From assembly GCA_019638395.1 (NCBI GenBank), contig JAHBTX010000004.1, positions 556,411 to 620,410 of the forward strand: a stretch of DNA of 64,000 bases, given 5' to 3'. The position numbers and the translations under genes were made by a program. Of the stretch, positions 8,979 through 17,676 are shown piece after piece (within the stretch, counting starts at the first letter, position 1; each line of letters opens with the position of its first letter). The notes below the pieces were generated by a model. That model was not told where the DNA came from. It saw only the letters and a program-made list of their open reading frames with translations, and made no database searches. Source of the DNA: Cyclobacteriaceae bacterium. Its GTDB lineage: Bacteria; Bacteroidota; Bacteroidia; Cytophagales; Cyclobacteriaceae.

Positions 8979-9000
8979 TCGTTCCGCATATGATAAAAGA

Positions 9001-10374
9001 TCAGGTCTCCTGCGCTACTCGAGACTTGATTTTTTTAACGGAGACAATATTGGCCATGATCGAAGCATGAATATCATCATCAAATTGTCCGTAATAATTA
9101 TCAGCCGTCACAATACTGGTGTGACCAAAGATGTCTTTGGCAAACTCGCGATCCACTTTATTCCGCTTGAGGATATTCGCCAACGCGTGCCGTGCCTTGC
9201 CGATGGAAACACGCTTATCAATACCATTCTTTTTTAAAAGCACTTTAATAGACTTGGAGGCTTCCTGATTAAACCGATTCCGGACCACAAACATTTCCTC
9301 TTCCGTCATGCCCGGTTTATACCAGGGGAAAATATAGTTATCCGGTGCCGGGGGATTACCATATTGTGCAATCAGGTCTTTGAGTTCCTGCGACAAATAA
9401 ACTTTAATGGGTTTCCGATTACCCTTGCTCGCATTCTTGATTTTTTCCCGGTAGAAGATAATAAAGTCACCGATGATATCCCGGAACTTGAATCGTAGGA
9501 AATCCGCAGCATTGGACCCGTTGCAATAAAACGAAATGAAGTAGGCAACCTGCGCGCGCTGCTGTCGCTCCGTTTCAAAATGGGTAATGTCAGCAAGCTT
9601 GATCGTTTCCTGTTCATTGAGGTAAACCTTAACCTTTTGCTCATTGGGGATCACGTATGGATCTTCGAAAGCAGACACCTCACCGGATTCACGCTTGAAA
9701 GGATACCACTCCCGGGGGATCAGCCGTTGCGCAATTGCCTGATTAAATAAAATGCGGATGTGTCGCATATTGATCCCGGCTCCGTTGCGTGTTCCTGTTT
9801 TTGATTTTTCATACATGTACTCTTCATACGCACGGCAGAACGAAGGTGTAATCACACGCATGGGAATGTTTTCAATCGTACCATTCTCAGCGCGCTTGAT
9901 TCTTTTCTGATCTGGATTTTTTTCATTCACGAATTTTATGATAGACCGTACCGAGTCCTTCATTTTAACGGCCATTGACAACCGGTTTTGTTTTTTGTAT
10001 TTATCAGCCACGGATTGGCCAATACTCACCAGCGATGTCTTGTCAACGGCAACCACAAAAGATCGCGTAGGTGTGTCCAGAAATTGTTCGCGGAACGTTT
10101 CAAAACTAAAGTAGGGCATCAACCCATCAATCACCGTATCCGCTTTTTTTACAAGTGCTGCAATTTTGTTCCACGTATCCTTGTATGGTTCTTTCAACTG
10201 ATTTTTTTGAAGCTTCTCAAATTCGCTCTCGGTGAAACTAAAGTTCAGCCCATATAACCGGCTCATGTTGCGTGTCATGCCAACGCGGAGTTTCAAAGGA
10301 TGTGTTTTGGTTCTTTTAAATACCGTCCGGGTATCCAAAAAGAGGGTTACTGTTGGTCTCATATTCGTTCCCAT
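9001..10374 (-). CDS. tyrosine-type site-specific integrase
   Basis: A 457-residue phage-integrase-family recombinase. The N-terminal ~100 residues form a beta-rich arm-binding domain, then a SAM-like core-binding helical domain, then the catalytic domain from ~240. Visible active-site residues are Arg395-His396 (A-R-H-A box), His418 in the F-G-H-T motif and the nucleophile Tyr427 or Tyr428 (N-Y-Y-G). The usual box I arginine is not where expected; the helix reads F-Y-C-N-G-S-N-A-A-D, a variant I associate with some Bacteroidota integrases. Its start is 215 bases from a tRNA-Leu 3' fragment, and the gap contains tandem repeats suited to arm-type binding. Together these mark an integration end. 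Confidence 0.9.
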   Translation of the reverse strand: MGTNMRPTVTLFLDTRTVFKRTKTHPLKLRVGMTRNMSRLYGLNFSFTESEFEKLQKNQLKEPYKDTWNKIAALVKKADTVIDGLMPYFSFETFREQFLDTPTRSFVVAVDKTSLVSIGQSVADKYKKQNRLSMAVKMKDSVRSIIKFVNEKNPDQKRIKRAENGTIENIPMRVITPSFCRAYEEYMYEKSKTGTRNGAGINMRHIRILFNQAIAQRLIPREWYPFKRESGEVSAFEDPYVIPNEQKVKVYLNEQETIKLADITHFETERQQRAQVAYFISFYCNGSNAADFLRFKFRDIIGDFIIFYREKIKNASKGNRKPIKVYLSQELKDLIAQYGNPPAPDNYIFPWYKPGMTEEEMFVVRNRFNQEASKSIKVLLKKNGIDKRVSIGKARHALANILKRNKVDREFAKDIFGHTSIVTADNYYGQFDDDIHASIMANIVSVKKIKSRVAQET

Positions 10375-10400
10375 TTTTTAACGTAAATGCTTCAAAAAAT

Positions 10401-10462
10401 TTGCACCGCGCTTGCACCGCGAGGGGATAAATTCCAAAAATTTGCACCGCGTTTGCACCGCG
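10401..10462. repeat. two pairs of 11-bp tandem repeats (TTGCACCGCG), probable integrase arm sites
   Basis: TTGCACCGCG occurs at 10401-10410, 10412-10421, 10442-10451 and 10453-10462. It is spaced exactly 11 bases within each pair and 41 bases between pairs. All copies lie just upstream of the integrase start. A fifth, 9/10 copy is at 10713-10722. One-turn spacing next to an integrase and a tRNA core site is the classic layout of arm-type binding sites. Confidence 0.75.
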
Positions 10463-10491
10463 GATTTGGGTATTTTTTGGAATCATCTATA

Positions 10492-10509
10492 TCCCAATAC
10501 TTCCCAATA
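10492..10509. repeat. 10-bp-spaced direct repeat TCCCAATA, possible excisionase site
   Basis: TCCCAATA at 10492-10499 recurs at 10502-10509, between the arm-type repeats and the tRNA core site. One helical turn of spacing in this position fits cooperative binding by an excisionase such as the 7383-7652 product. This is inference from layout only. Confidence 0.4.
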
Positions 10510-10589
10510 TGTTCAAAATTTGGCTAAAAAACAATATTTAGGGAACCAAATGGGAATAAATGATTTCGACCGGGAAAGGTATTTTTTTT

Positions 10590-10644
10590 GACTCAAAATC
10601 GTGTGTCCTCGGACGTGCCGGTTCGATTCCGGCCTTAGGTACCA
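10590..10644 (+). other. tRNA-Leu 3' fragment forming one attachment site of the integrated element
   Basis: These 55 bases read as the 3' part of a class II (leucine-type) tRNA: anticodon loop CTCAAAA (CAA anticodon), 3' half of the anticodon stem, a variable arm (TGTCCTCGGACG), a complete T arm with GTTCGATTC, the 3' acceptor strand and encoded CCA. The 5' half is missing; T-rich sequence precedes it. Integration of a tyrosine-recombinase element into tRNA-Leu would leave such a duplicated 3' piece. The intact tRNA should lie at the far (left) end and is not in this window. Confidence 0.8.
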
Positions 10645-10666
10645 CTGATAATCAATCAGTTATAAC

Positions 10667-10699
10667 AAAAAAACCCTGGAATTATTTCTAGGGTTTTTT
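10667..10699 (+). terminator. Rho-independent terminator after the tRNA-Leu fragment
   Basis: A-rich stretch, then CCCT...AGGG with a loop around ATTATTT, then a run of six Ts. It is probably the original terminator of the tRNA-Leu gene. Confidence 0.65.
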
Positions 10700-10792
10700 G
10701 CTTTTGTGGCACTTGCACCGCAAGAAATTAAGTCAACGAATCAAGAATTTACGATGATTAATCACAACGAATGAAATGAGGTCATAGACCTA

Positions 10793-11068
10793 ATGCTGAA
10801 TATAGGCTCGAATGTAATTCGCTATGTGTTTTGCGTTTGCCGTTGTTTATCTATTGCACTAACTCTTGTTCAACAAAATAAAGCAACCGTTCATTTCAAA
10901 AATGGCGATACGCAGGATATTGACTTTACAGATGAAGTAAATGCTGCAAATGATGGGCGGCTGTGGGATCTTAAAGGTAATTCCCGTGCAATAGAAAAAA
11001 TTACTTTCTGGTACGACAGTAAAAATGACTCCAAAGATAAATCGGTAGTTGAGGTTTGGGGAAAATAG
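10793..11068 (+). pseudogene. remnant of a DUF2541-like secreted protein (C-terminal half only)
   Basis: From about residue 30 the 91-residue frame shows the C-terminal pattern of a Bacteroidota exported family: V-H-F-K-N-G-D-T-Q-D, then W-D-L-K-G-N-S-R-A-I, I-T-F-W-Y-D and E-V-W-G-K. The first 29 residues do not look like the matching N-terminal half and there is no proper signal peptide. The gene appears truncated at its 5' end, beside the attachment site, perhaps by the integration event. The family assignment is from memory of the pattern. Confidence 0.45.
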
Positions 11069-11096
11069 TAAAGCATGATAGTCAATTAGCTTGGAG

Positions 11097-11122
11097 GACC
11101 TGATAGTCAGGTCTTCTTTTTT
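11097..11122 (+). terminator. Rho-independent terminator
   Basis: GACCTGA-TAG-TCAGGTC (11097-11113) is followed by TTCTTTTTT, downstream of the 10793-11068 remnant. Confidence 0.65.
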
Positions 11123-11167
11123 ACATTTTATAAGAATGAAAATTGAACTTGCCTATTGATTGTATCC

Positions 11168-12058
11168 CTAAGAAGCAGTAGAAACTGCGGCTGAAGTTGG
11201 TTTAGGATTTCGACCGTGTTTACTTATGTAAACTTCCGTAAACTCTGCACCAAATAGAAGTATCATTCCTGCATAAGACACCCACAGCATAATTAAAATA
11301 ATGGAGCCGGCCGCTCCATAAGTGGAGCCGAGATCACTTTGGCCAAAATAAAATCCCAGAGCAAACTTGGTAGCTACGAAAAGTATCGCGGTTAGAAAGG
11401 CTCCAGGCGCAACTTCTTTCCATTCAAGTTTTACATCGGGTAAATATTTGTAGATGGCGGCAAACAAAAACGTAATTACACCAAGCGATATGATTATATC
11501 TAAAAATTTAAAGACCACATTCAACGATTCTGAAAGGTGTATAGATACCCATGTACTTACCGCACTAAGTGCTGCTGAAAGTACGAGCGAGACCAACAAC
11601 AAAAACCCAACAACCAGGATTAATCCAAAAGAAAAAATGCGATCGCGGATGAGTTCGAGTAGCTTATGCCTGGTTTTTACTTTTGGTTTTACCTGCCAGA
11701 TCTTGTTGAGCATCTGCTGCAGTTGATAAAAGACTCCGGTGGCACCAAATAGCAGCGTAGCTATTCCGACTATCGAGGAAATCGCACTTCCTTCGCGCTT
11801 ACTGATATTACCAAGTATAGATTCAATATCCCTGGCGGTATCACCACCCATTACCCGTTGAATTTGATTTGTGATTTGGTTGGTAATTTCTTGTTTGTCG
11901 TACAAGGAGGAAGCTATGTTGATAATTATGATAAGTAATCCCGGAAGGGAAAAGATGGTATAATAAGCTATAATTACACTGTTGTTAAAGGGTTCGCGTG
12001 CAACCCATTGTGTAAATGATTTCTTTAAGAGCCAGATAAATTCGTGTATTAGCTTCAT
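11168..12058 (-). CDS. YihY/BrkB family inner-membrane protein
   Basis: A 296-residue polytopic membrane protein. The N-terminus (F-T-Q-W-V-A-R-E-P-F-N-N-S) leads into the first membrane helix containing IAYYTIFSLPG. It continues with about six hydrophobic segments, including the L-F-G-A-T-G-V-F-Y-Q-L-Q-Q-M-L-N block and a final helix with M-L-W-V-S-Y-A-G. These are hallmarks of the YihY/virulence factor BrkB family, whose biochemical role is not settled. The length is typical. It lies 63 bases downstream of the SDR gene on the same strand. Confidence 0.85.
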   Translation of the reverse strand: MKLIHEFIWLLKKSFTQWVAREPFNNSVIIAYYTIFSLPGLLIIIINIASSLYDKQEITNQITNQIQRVMGGDTARDIESILGNISKREGSAISSIVGIATLLFGATGVFYQLQQMLNKIWQVKPKVKTRHKLLELIRDRIFSFGLILVVGFLLLVSLVLSAALSAVSTWVSIHLSESLNVVFKFLDIIISLGVITFLFAAIYKYLPDVKLEWKEVAPGAFLTAILFVATKFALGFYFGQSDLGSTYGAAGSIILIMLWVSYAGMILLFGAEFTEVYISKHGRNPKPTSAAVSTAS

Positions 12059-12121
12059 GGACGTAGGATTAATGGCTGGGACTGGTCTTTCTTTATCAAT
12101 AGTCAGACCACCTTGTTCAGC

Positions 12122-13576
12122 TTATTGTTTGTTATGTGAAATGATCCCCTTGGCCATTCTCGGAAAAATAAGTCCATGAAAGGGTAATACCATAAACCAA
12201 TACACGCGGCCCCACAACCCCAGCGGTTGAAACGTTGCTGTTTGATGCAATGTATTCTTTCCATCGGCTTCTTTTACTTTAAATTCCAACCATGCCTCTC
12301 CGGGTAGTTTCATTTCAGCGTATAAAAGCAACCGTCCGTTTTCTTTATCTGCCTCCAATACTCTCCAGAAATCAAGTGCATCACCGGGTTTTAAATCGGT
12401 TTCACTTCTGCGACCTCTGCGTAAACCAACGCCACCTACTGTTTTGTCCATAACACCACGAATGCGCCACATCCAGTTGCCAAAGTACCAACCTCGCTCG
12501 CCACCAATTCGCCACAGGTTTTCAATTACGTCAGCTTTATCTCGATTAAACCCAACAACACGTTTGTCGGTAAGCACGCCATGTACGGGCACTTGTTTAA
12601 AATCAAGAAAGTTATTTTTAAGGGTGTCAAGAGAAATTGCATCTTTCCAACTGGAGATTATGATTTTCTGACTGATTTTTTCGAAAGCCAGATTTAATGC
12701 TTCATCATACTGGAGAATCTTTATCGGAACAATATTCTGAATTCGTGTATCGCTGCATATTACTTCGTTTTTCATACTGGCTACCAATGTTCTGGCCAAC
12801 GAATAAGAAGTTGAGGTAACGAAGTACAACCATAAGGAAGAAAGCTTGGGCGAAAGAACGGGCACCGTAATGATTAAGCGTTTAAGGTTTCTGACTTTGG
12901 CATAACCCAACAACATTTGTTTGTAGGTCAGCACATCTGCACCACCAATATCAAATGATTGAGTATAGGTTTCGTGCTTTAGCATAACCCCCACCAAGTA
13001 TTGAATTACATTGCGGATGCCGATGGGCTGGCACCGTGTCTTTAGCCATCGAGGCGCAATCATTACCGGTAACTTCTCTACGAGATCACGAATTATTTCA
13101 AACGAAGCACTACCCGAACCAATGATGATGGCGGCCCGCAATACAGTGGCTGGCACTTTCGATGTTTTAAGAATATCTTCTACATTCTTTCTCGACTGAA
13201 GATGATGCGACAGCGCATCATCATTTACAATACCACTCAGGTAAATAATTTGCTTTGCCTGGCTACGATTAACAAGTGCTACAAAGTTTCGGGCCGAAGC
13301 GGATTCTGTGTGAGTGAAATCGCCCTGTGCGGAACTCATGGAGTGAACCAGGTAATAGGCAATATCAAAGTTTATTGGAGTTGACGCGAGCGAGGTCGCC
13401 TGCGAGAGATCGCCTTCCACTACTGAAATTTTTGCCAATTCCTCTTTGGAAAAATCGTCCCAATCAAATCTTCGCTTATCACGTACCAGACAAATAACCT
13501 CATGATCATTTGCCACTAAAGCAGATAATAGCCTGCGACCAATATAACCAGTAGAACCTGTAAGGAGGATTTTCAT
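12122..13576 (-). CDS. SDR-family NAD(P)-binding protein with C-terminal DUF2867
   Basis: A 484-residue protein. It begins with an atypical SDR Rossmann fold: the glycine motif G-S-T-G-Y-I-G-R-R is at residues 7-15, the acidic D-L-S follows beta4, and the Y-Y-L-V-H-S-M block replaces the NNAG region. Residues ~340-484 match DUF2867 (R-G-R-R-S-E-T-D-L-K-P-G-D, W-R-V-L and the tail H-G-L-I-F-P-R-M-A). This fused architecture is common in Bacteroidota and Proteobacteria, often annotated as a nucleoside-diphosphate-sugar epimerase-like protein. The substrate is unknown. The start ATG sits 165 bases from the divergent fasciclin gene. Confidence 0.85.
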   Translation of the reverse strand: MKILLTGSTGYIGRRLLSALVANDHEVICLVRDKRRFDWDDFSKEELAKISVVEGDLSQATSLASTPINFDIAYYLVHSMSSAQGDFTHTESASARNFVALVNRSQAKQIIYLSGIVNDDALSHHLQSRKNVEDILKTSKVPATVLRAAIIIGSGSASFEIIRDLVEKLPVMIAPRWLKTRCQPIGIRNVIQYLVGVMLKHETYTQSFDIGGADVLTYKQMLLGYAKVRNLKRLIITVPVLSPKLSSLWLYFVTSTSYSLARTLVASMKNEVICSDTRIQNIVPIKILQYDEALNLAFEKISQKIIISSWKDAISLDTLKNNFLDFKQVPVHGVLTDKRVVGFNRDKADVIENLWRIGGERGWYFGNWMWRIRGVMDKTVGGVGLRRGRRSETDLKPGDALDFWRVLEADKENGRLLLYAEMKLPGEAWLEFKVKEADGKNTLHQTATFQPLGLWGRVYWFMVLPFHGLIFPRMAKGIISHNKQ

Positions 13577-13741
13577 TTATTGAATTGCTTCATAAAAACA
13601 ACACGATGAATCATTTGTTTAACGATTCACCCATTTAATATCAGTTAAGTTCATGTATGTAAGATTTACTTCGAATATATCTCTTTCATAATAACAATAG
13701 CAGACACGGTCTGTTATATAGTCTTACTAACTAAAGGTTTT

Positions 13742-14248
13742 ATGAAAAATGTTCTCTTTGTAATGGTTGCTATTTTTATTTCGGCAACATCATTTGCGCA
13801 GACTAAAGATGTGGTGGATATCGCCATTGGCTCGGCTGATCACACCACGTTGGTAGCTGCAGTAAAGGCTGCTGATTTGGTTACTACATTGAAAGGAAAA
13901 GGTCCGTTCACAGTGTTTGCACCTACTAATGCAGCGTTTGCTAAACTTCCTGCCGGTACTGTTGAAACGCTATTGAAGCCTGAGAATAAAGCTCAATTGG
14001 CAAAAATTTTAACCTATCATGTGGTGAGTGGAAATCTGGATGCAGCTGCTGTAATGGCAGCAATAAAAGCTGGCAATGGTAAGGCAGTTGTAACAACCGT
14101 AAGTGGTGGTAAGTTAACAACCTCTATTGAAGGCGGTAAAGTTAAATTAACTGATGAGTCGGGGAATGCTGCTTTCGTGACTACTGCCGATTTGAAGGGT
14201 AGCAATGGTGTGGTGCACGTGATTGATGCAGTTGTGTTGCCAAAATAA
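13742..14248 (+). CDS. secreted fasciclin (FAS1) domain protein
   Basis: A 168-residue protein: signal peptide of about 19 residues (ending T-S-F-A-Q) and a single FAS1 domain. The H1 motif is the [11 protein letters not shown] block and the domain ends in [12 protein letters not shown]. The Y-H-V-V-S-G motif is also present. FAS1 proteins mediate adhesion or matrix contact. Single-domain exported versions of this length are widespread in Bacteroidota. A strong terminator follows. Confidence 0.9.
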   Translation: MKNVLFVMVAIFISATSFAQTKDVVDIAIGSADHTTLVAAVKAADLVTTLKGKGPFTVFAPTNAAFAKLPAGTVETLLKPENKAQLAKILTYHVVSGNLDAAAVMAAIKAGNGKAVVTTVSGGKLTTSIEGGKVKLTDESGNAAFVTTADLKGSNGVVHVIDAVVLPK

Positions 14249-14309
14249 TTTTTTAACCATGCAATCGTGATCCGAAATGGGTTCGAGATTCAGGCGATTA
14301 TTTTTGATT

Positions 14310-14338
14310 AGCCTTCGGTGAAAACCGAAGGCTTTTTG
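14310..14338 (+). terminator. Rho-independent terminator after the fasciclin gene
   Basis: AGCCTTCGGT and ACCGAAGGCT form a 10-bp stem with a short A-rich loop, followed by five Ts. Confidence 0.85.
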
Positions 14339-14370
14339 CTTTTTTACAGTTTTAGTGAAGATGTAAGTCT

Positions 14371-14400
14371 CGTTTTACAATGTTTTACAACTTCTTACAA
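14371..14400. repeat. three 10-bp phased TTACAA repeats upstream of the permease gene
   Basis: CGTTTTACAA, TGTTTTACAA and CTTCTTACAA follow each other without a gap. They place TTACAA on the same helix face three times, 73-102 bases before the permease ATG. This looks like an operator for an activator that binds direct repeats. A related pattern lies before the helicase gene at 58162-58221. Confidence 0.5.
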
Positions 14401-14472
14401 AAATTCACACATCTGCTCAACACATTATGTAACCAACATCCGTTACTGCAGTATTAATAAAAACCCACTCCC

Positions 14473-16866
14473 ATGCTAAAAAACTATCTACTCATTGCTC
14501 TTCGTAACGTTCGGCAAACTCCCCTCTATTCCTTTATTAATATTTTTAGTCTGGCCATTGGGTTTGCGACTTGCATCATTATTTATCTTTTTATCCGCGA
14601 TGAGCGAAGTTTTGATGCGTTTCATACCCAGGCTCCGGCTATTTACAGGCTTGACGAGGTACAGAACTTTACAGGCACCAATGTGCAGAAGGTTGCGCTA
14701 ACCATGCCCGGCATGGCGCCCAGCTTGTTGAAGGAATATCCTGAAGTAGCAAATTATACACGTTTTATGGGCAGGCCTAAGCAATTGGTTGCTGATGGGG
14801 ATAAAAAATTTCTACTGCCCTTTATGGCTACAGTGGATAGTACCTTTTTGGAGATTTTTGATTTTGAAGTGCTGATGGGTGATCGGGGCACTGCACTTGA
14901 CGAACCATTTTCCATGATGGTTACAGAATCAACAGCCCTGAAGTTTTTCGCTACCATAGAAGAAGCGATGAGCAAGTCGCTTACCTTCCGTAACAAGGAG
15001 TACAAAATAACCGGTGTATTGAAAGATGTTCCCGAAAACTCGCACATGAAGTTTGATGCGTTGGTTTCTCTAACAACCCTTATAAGCGAGAACAAACAAT
15101 TCAATAACCAGTGGGGTGGTAATTTTTTAAATACCTACCTGGTGCTGCACCCCAATGCCAATATAAAAGCTTTGGAAGAAAAATTTCCAGCCTTCTTAAG
15201 CCGACACATGGACGATCCGCAGATCAATACTTTTTATGTACTCTTCCTGCAAAAACTTAAAGATGTGCATCTGGCCTCTACCGATATTGAACACGACTAC
15301 AACAACTACCGGAAGTTTAATGGCAAATATCTCGATGTGTTTTCGGTTGTGGGTATTTTTATATTGATGATAGCCGGTGTCAACTTTATGAATCTGAGTA
15401 CGGCCCGCTCTTCGCACCGATGGAAAGAAATTGGTGTTCGTAAAACAGTTGGTGCCAAAAAAATTCAGTTGTTTGGTCAGTTTATTTTCGAGTCGTTGGT
15501 GCTCGCATTTATGGCGCTCGCACTGGCTGTTCTAATCGATCTGCTTGCCCTGCCGCTAATCAACAAAGTGATTCATCGGCAACTTACTATGCTTCCGCTG
15601 CTGGAGCCGCAGAATATCGTATACATTGTTGTATCTACCCTTGCATTGGGAATCTCCACCGGTATCTATCCATCGCTGTATATGACTACGTTCAGTTTGT
15701 CGAGGGTATTAAAAGGTGGTGAAGTGGCTGGTAATAAATCCGTGTTTCGTTCCGGATTGGTGGTGTTACAGTTCGGGCTTGCACTCGGCTTAATTGTAAG
15801 CACGTTTGTGGTAGTACAGCAACTTTCTTTTATGCAAAACAAAGATCTCGGGTTTACCACAGACCAGATGATGCTGGTGGATATGAATGGTGAGGCAAAC
15901 CAGAAGTTTGAACAATTGCGCACCGAATTAAAACGTAGTCCGTATATATTAGGTGTTACGGCCAGTGGTCAACGATTAGGGGAGAACTTTCACCAAACCA
16001 CATTTAAGATAAAAAGCGATACCGGTATTTATGAATTTGTTCCTTCTAACGTGAATGTAGATTTCGAATACCTGGATGTATATGGTATCGCATTAAAAGA
16101 CGGACGCAAGTTTTCGAAAGAAGTAAGTTCCGATAAAGACTTTGCCTTCATTGTAAATGAATCTTTTGCCAAAGAACTCGGTCTTACCGAAATTATTGGC
16201 ACACCAGCTGGTATGGGCTGGTATGCGAACGATACCCTGGGAACCATTATTGGTGTGGCGAAAGATTTTAATTTCAACTCATTGCATTACAAGATCAATA
16301 CCCTTCAAATGTCTGTCCATCCGGGATGGGGTTATGACGAGATGTCGGTAAAAATTGATGAAGCACACGTGGAAGAAGCTATTGCTTATGTAAAAGCAGT
16401 TTGGGAACAACATGTAACGTATCCCTTTGATTATTCATTTCTGGATGCACACTTCGAAAATCTTTATCGATCGGATAAACAGATGAGTGCAGTAGTTACC
16501 ATTATGGCGGGCCTGGCTATCTTGGTTTCGTGTATGGGCTTGTTTGGCCTTGCTGCGATTACGACAGCCCGCAAAACCAAAGAGATTGGTATCCGTAAAG
16601 TATTGGGAGCATCCGAAACACAAATTACCGTATTACTTTCCCGCAACTTTGCATTGTTAATCATGATTTCGTTTTTGATTGCAAGCCCTGTAACGTATGC
16701 GCTGCTGGTAAAGTGGCTGGATAGTTTTGCGTACCGGGTTGCTATCAATCCATTGTTGTTTTTATTGGGCGGGGTGTTGGCATTAGGAGTCGCACTGCTT
16801 ACCATTGGATACCACACAATTCGTTCGGCACGTAGAAATCCGGTGAAGGCTTTACGGTACGAATAA
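14473..16866 (+). CDS. MacB/FtsX-type ABC transporter permease
   Basis: A 797-residue protein. It opens with the Bacteroidota signature L-K-N-Y-L-L-I-A-L-R-N and an N-terminal membrane helix (~20-45). A large MacB-PCD periplasmic domain follows, then an FtsX domain with three membrane helices (~285-425). A second helix and periplasmic domain follow, and a second FtsX domain (~670-785) ends in R-N-P-V-K-A-L-R-Y-E. Both FtsX blocks carry the E-I-G-V/I-R-K motif that contacts the ATPase. The cognate ATPase gene is not adjacent. Proteins of this type move or act on lipids, peptides or antibiotics by mechanotransmission; the substrate here is unknown. Confidence 0.9.
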   Translation: MLKNYLLIALRNVRQTPLYSFINIFSLAIGFATCIIIYLFIRDERSFDAFHTQAPAIYRLDEVQNFTGTNVQKVALTMPGMAPSLLKEYPEVANYTRFMGRPKQLVADGDKKFLLPFMATVDSTFLEIFDFEVLMGDRGTALDEPFSMMVTESTALKFFATIEEAMSKSLTFRNKEYKITGVLKDVPENSHMKFDALVSLTTLISENKQFNNQWGGNFLNTYLVLHPNANIKALEEKFPAFLSRHMDDPQINTFYVLFLQKLKDVHLASTDIEHDYNNYRKFNGKYLDVFSVVGIFILMIAGVNFMNLSTARSSHRWKEIGVRKTVGAKKIQLFGQFIFESLVLAFMALALAVLIDLLALPLINKVIHRQLTMLPLLEPQNIVYIVVSTLALGISTGIYPSLYMTTFSLSRVLKGGEVAGNKSVFRSGLVVLQFGLALGLIVSTFVVVQQLSFMQNKDLGFTTDQMMLVDMNGEANQKFEQLRTELKRSPYILGVTASGQRLGENFHQTTFKIKSDTGIYEFVPSNVNVDFEYLDVYGIALKDGRKFSKEVSSDKDFAFIVNESFAKELGLTEIIGTPAGMGWYANDTLGTIIGVAKDFNFNSLHYKINTLQMSVHPGWGYDEMSVKIDEAHVEEAIAYVKAVWEQHVTYPFDYSFLDAHFENLYRSDKQMSAVVTIMAGLAILVSCMGLFGLAAITTARKTKEIGIRKVLGASETQITVLLSRNFALLIMISFLIASPVTYALLVKWLDSFAYRVAINPLLFLLGGVLALGVALLTIGYHTIRSARRNPVKALRYE

Positions 16867-16903
16867 TACCATTTGTAAAAGTTTTTTAGGATAACAAAAA
16901 AGG

Positions 16904-16933
16904 AAGTATGCAGTTGGTTGCATACTTTTTTTT
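16904..16933 (+). terminator. Rho-independent terminator after the permease gene
   Basis: AAGTATGCA and TGCATACTT pair around GTTGGT and are followed by a T-run to 16933. Confidence 0.8.
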
Positions 16934-16970
16934 ATATTGGAATACCTAATTCACTAAACATGCTCTAATC

Positions 16971-17672
16971 ATGAAAACCAAAGAATACCTGAAAGAACTT
17001 AGCCTGGTGTTTCTGGGAGTGTTGATAGCCTTGTTGATTGATAACTACCGCGAGGATAGGCGAGATGAACAAACCATCAGGTCTTATCTTGCAATTATTG
17101 CCGAAGATTTGAATTTTGATATTATTAACCTGGCCGATCAGTTAAAGACGGATTCGGCACAAGCAAAAAAATTAAAGCTATTACGGGATATTTTAACTAC
17201 CAATGCAGACTTGCCAAAATTGAATTACGACCTTTCCAGTTGGAGTCGCACGGATATAGTACCATACCGCAAGCTAAGCGAATGGGATAGCCTTGATTAT
17301 TATATACTGCAACTTTATAACAACACAGAATACAAGACCCGGAAGATAGGATTTTCAACCGTTGTTAATTCAAATCTAAGTCATCGTATTCCCCTTGATT
17401 TGTTAAAGGAAATAACCGTGTATTATACAACCGATTCGGATTTTCTGGATTTCAGGCAGAAGATTGACGATACGTGCCATTGGAATGCGATACCGTATTT
17501 AAACCAGCATCAAGGAAACTTTAAAAACCTGATTCTTAAGCCTGGTTTTAATTCCACTTTGCTCAGGAATGAAGCAACGGGCAGATATAGCACCACCCTT
17601 GTAGAAATGTATACTAAAATTGAAATGATAAAGAAGGCAAAAATTTTATTGGAGGCAATAAGTGCATACTGA
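16971..17672 (+). CDS. DUF6090-like membrane-anchored protein
   Basis: A 233-residue protein with a short cytoplasmic start (K-T-K-E-Y-L-K-E). One membrane helix follows (around F-L-G-V-L-I-A-L-L-I-D-N-Y-R-E), then a charged helical domain with R-R-D-E-Q and Y-L-x-x-I-x-E-D-L motifs. This arrangement is characteristic of DUF6090, a family common in Bacteroidota with no assigned function. It stands alone between the permease and a convergent small gene (4 bases between stops). Confidence 0.7.
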   Translation: MKTKEYLKELSLVFLGVLIALLIDNYREDRRDEQTIRSYLAIIAEDLNFDIINLADQLKTDSAQAKKLKLLRDILTTNADLPKLNYDLSSWSRTDIVPYRKLSEWDSLDYYILQLYNNTEYKTRKIGFSTVVNSNLSHRIPLDLLKEITVYYTTDSDFLDFRQKIDDTCHWNAIPYLNQHQGNFKNLILKPGFNSTLLRNEATGRYSTTLVEMYTKIEMIKKAKILLEAISAY

Positions 17673-17676
17673 ATGA

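Noticed and set aside
10590-10644. Intact tRNA-Leu gene
   Set aside because: The 5' acceptor strand, D arm and 5' anticodon stem are absent; the bases before 10590 do not pair with the 3' half.
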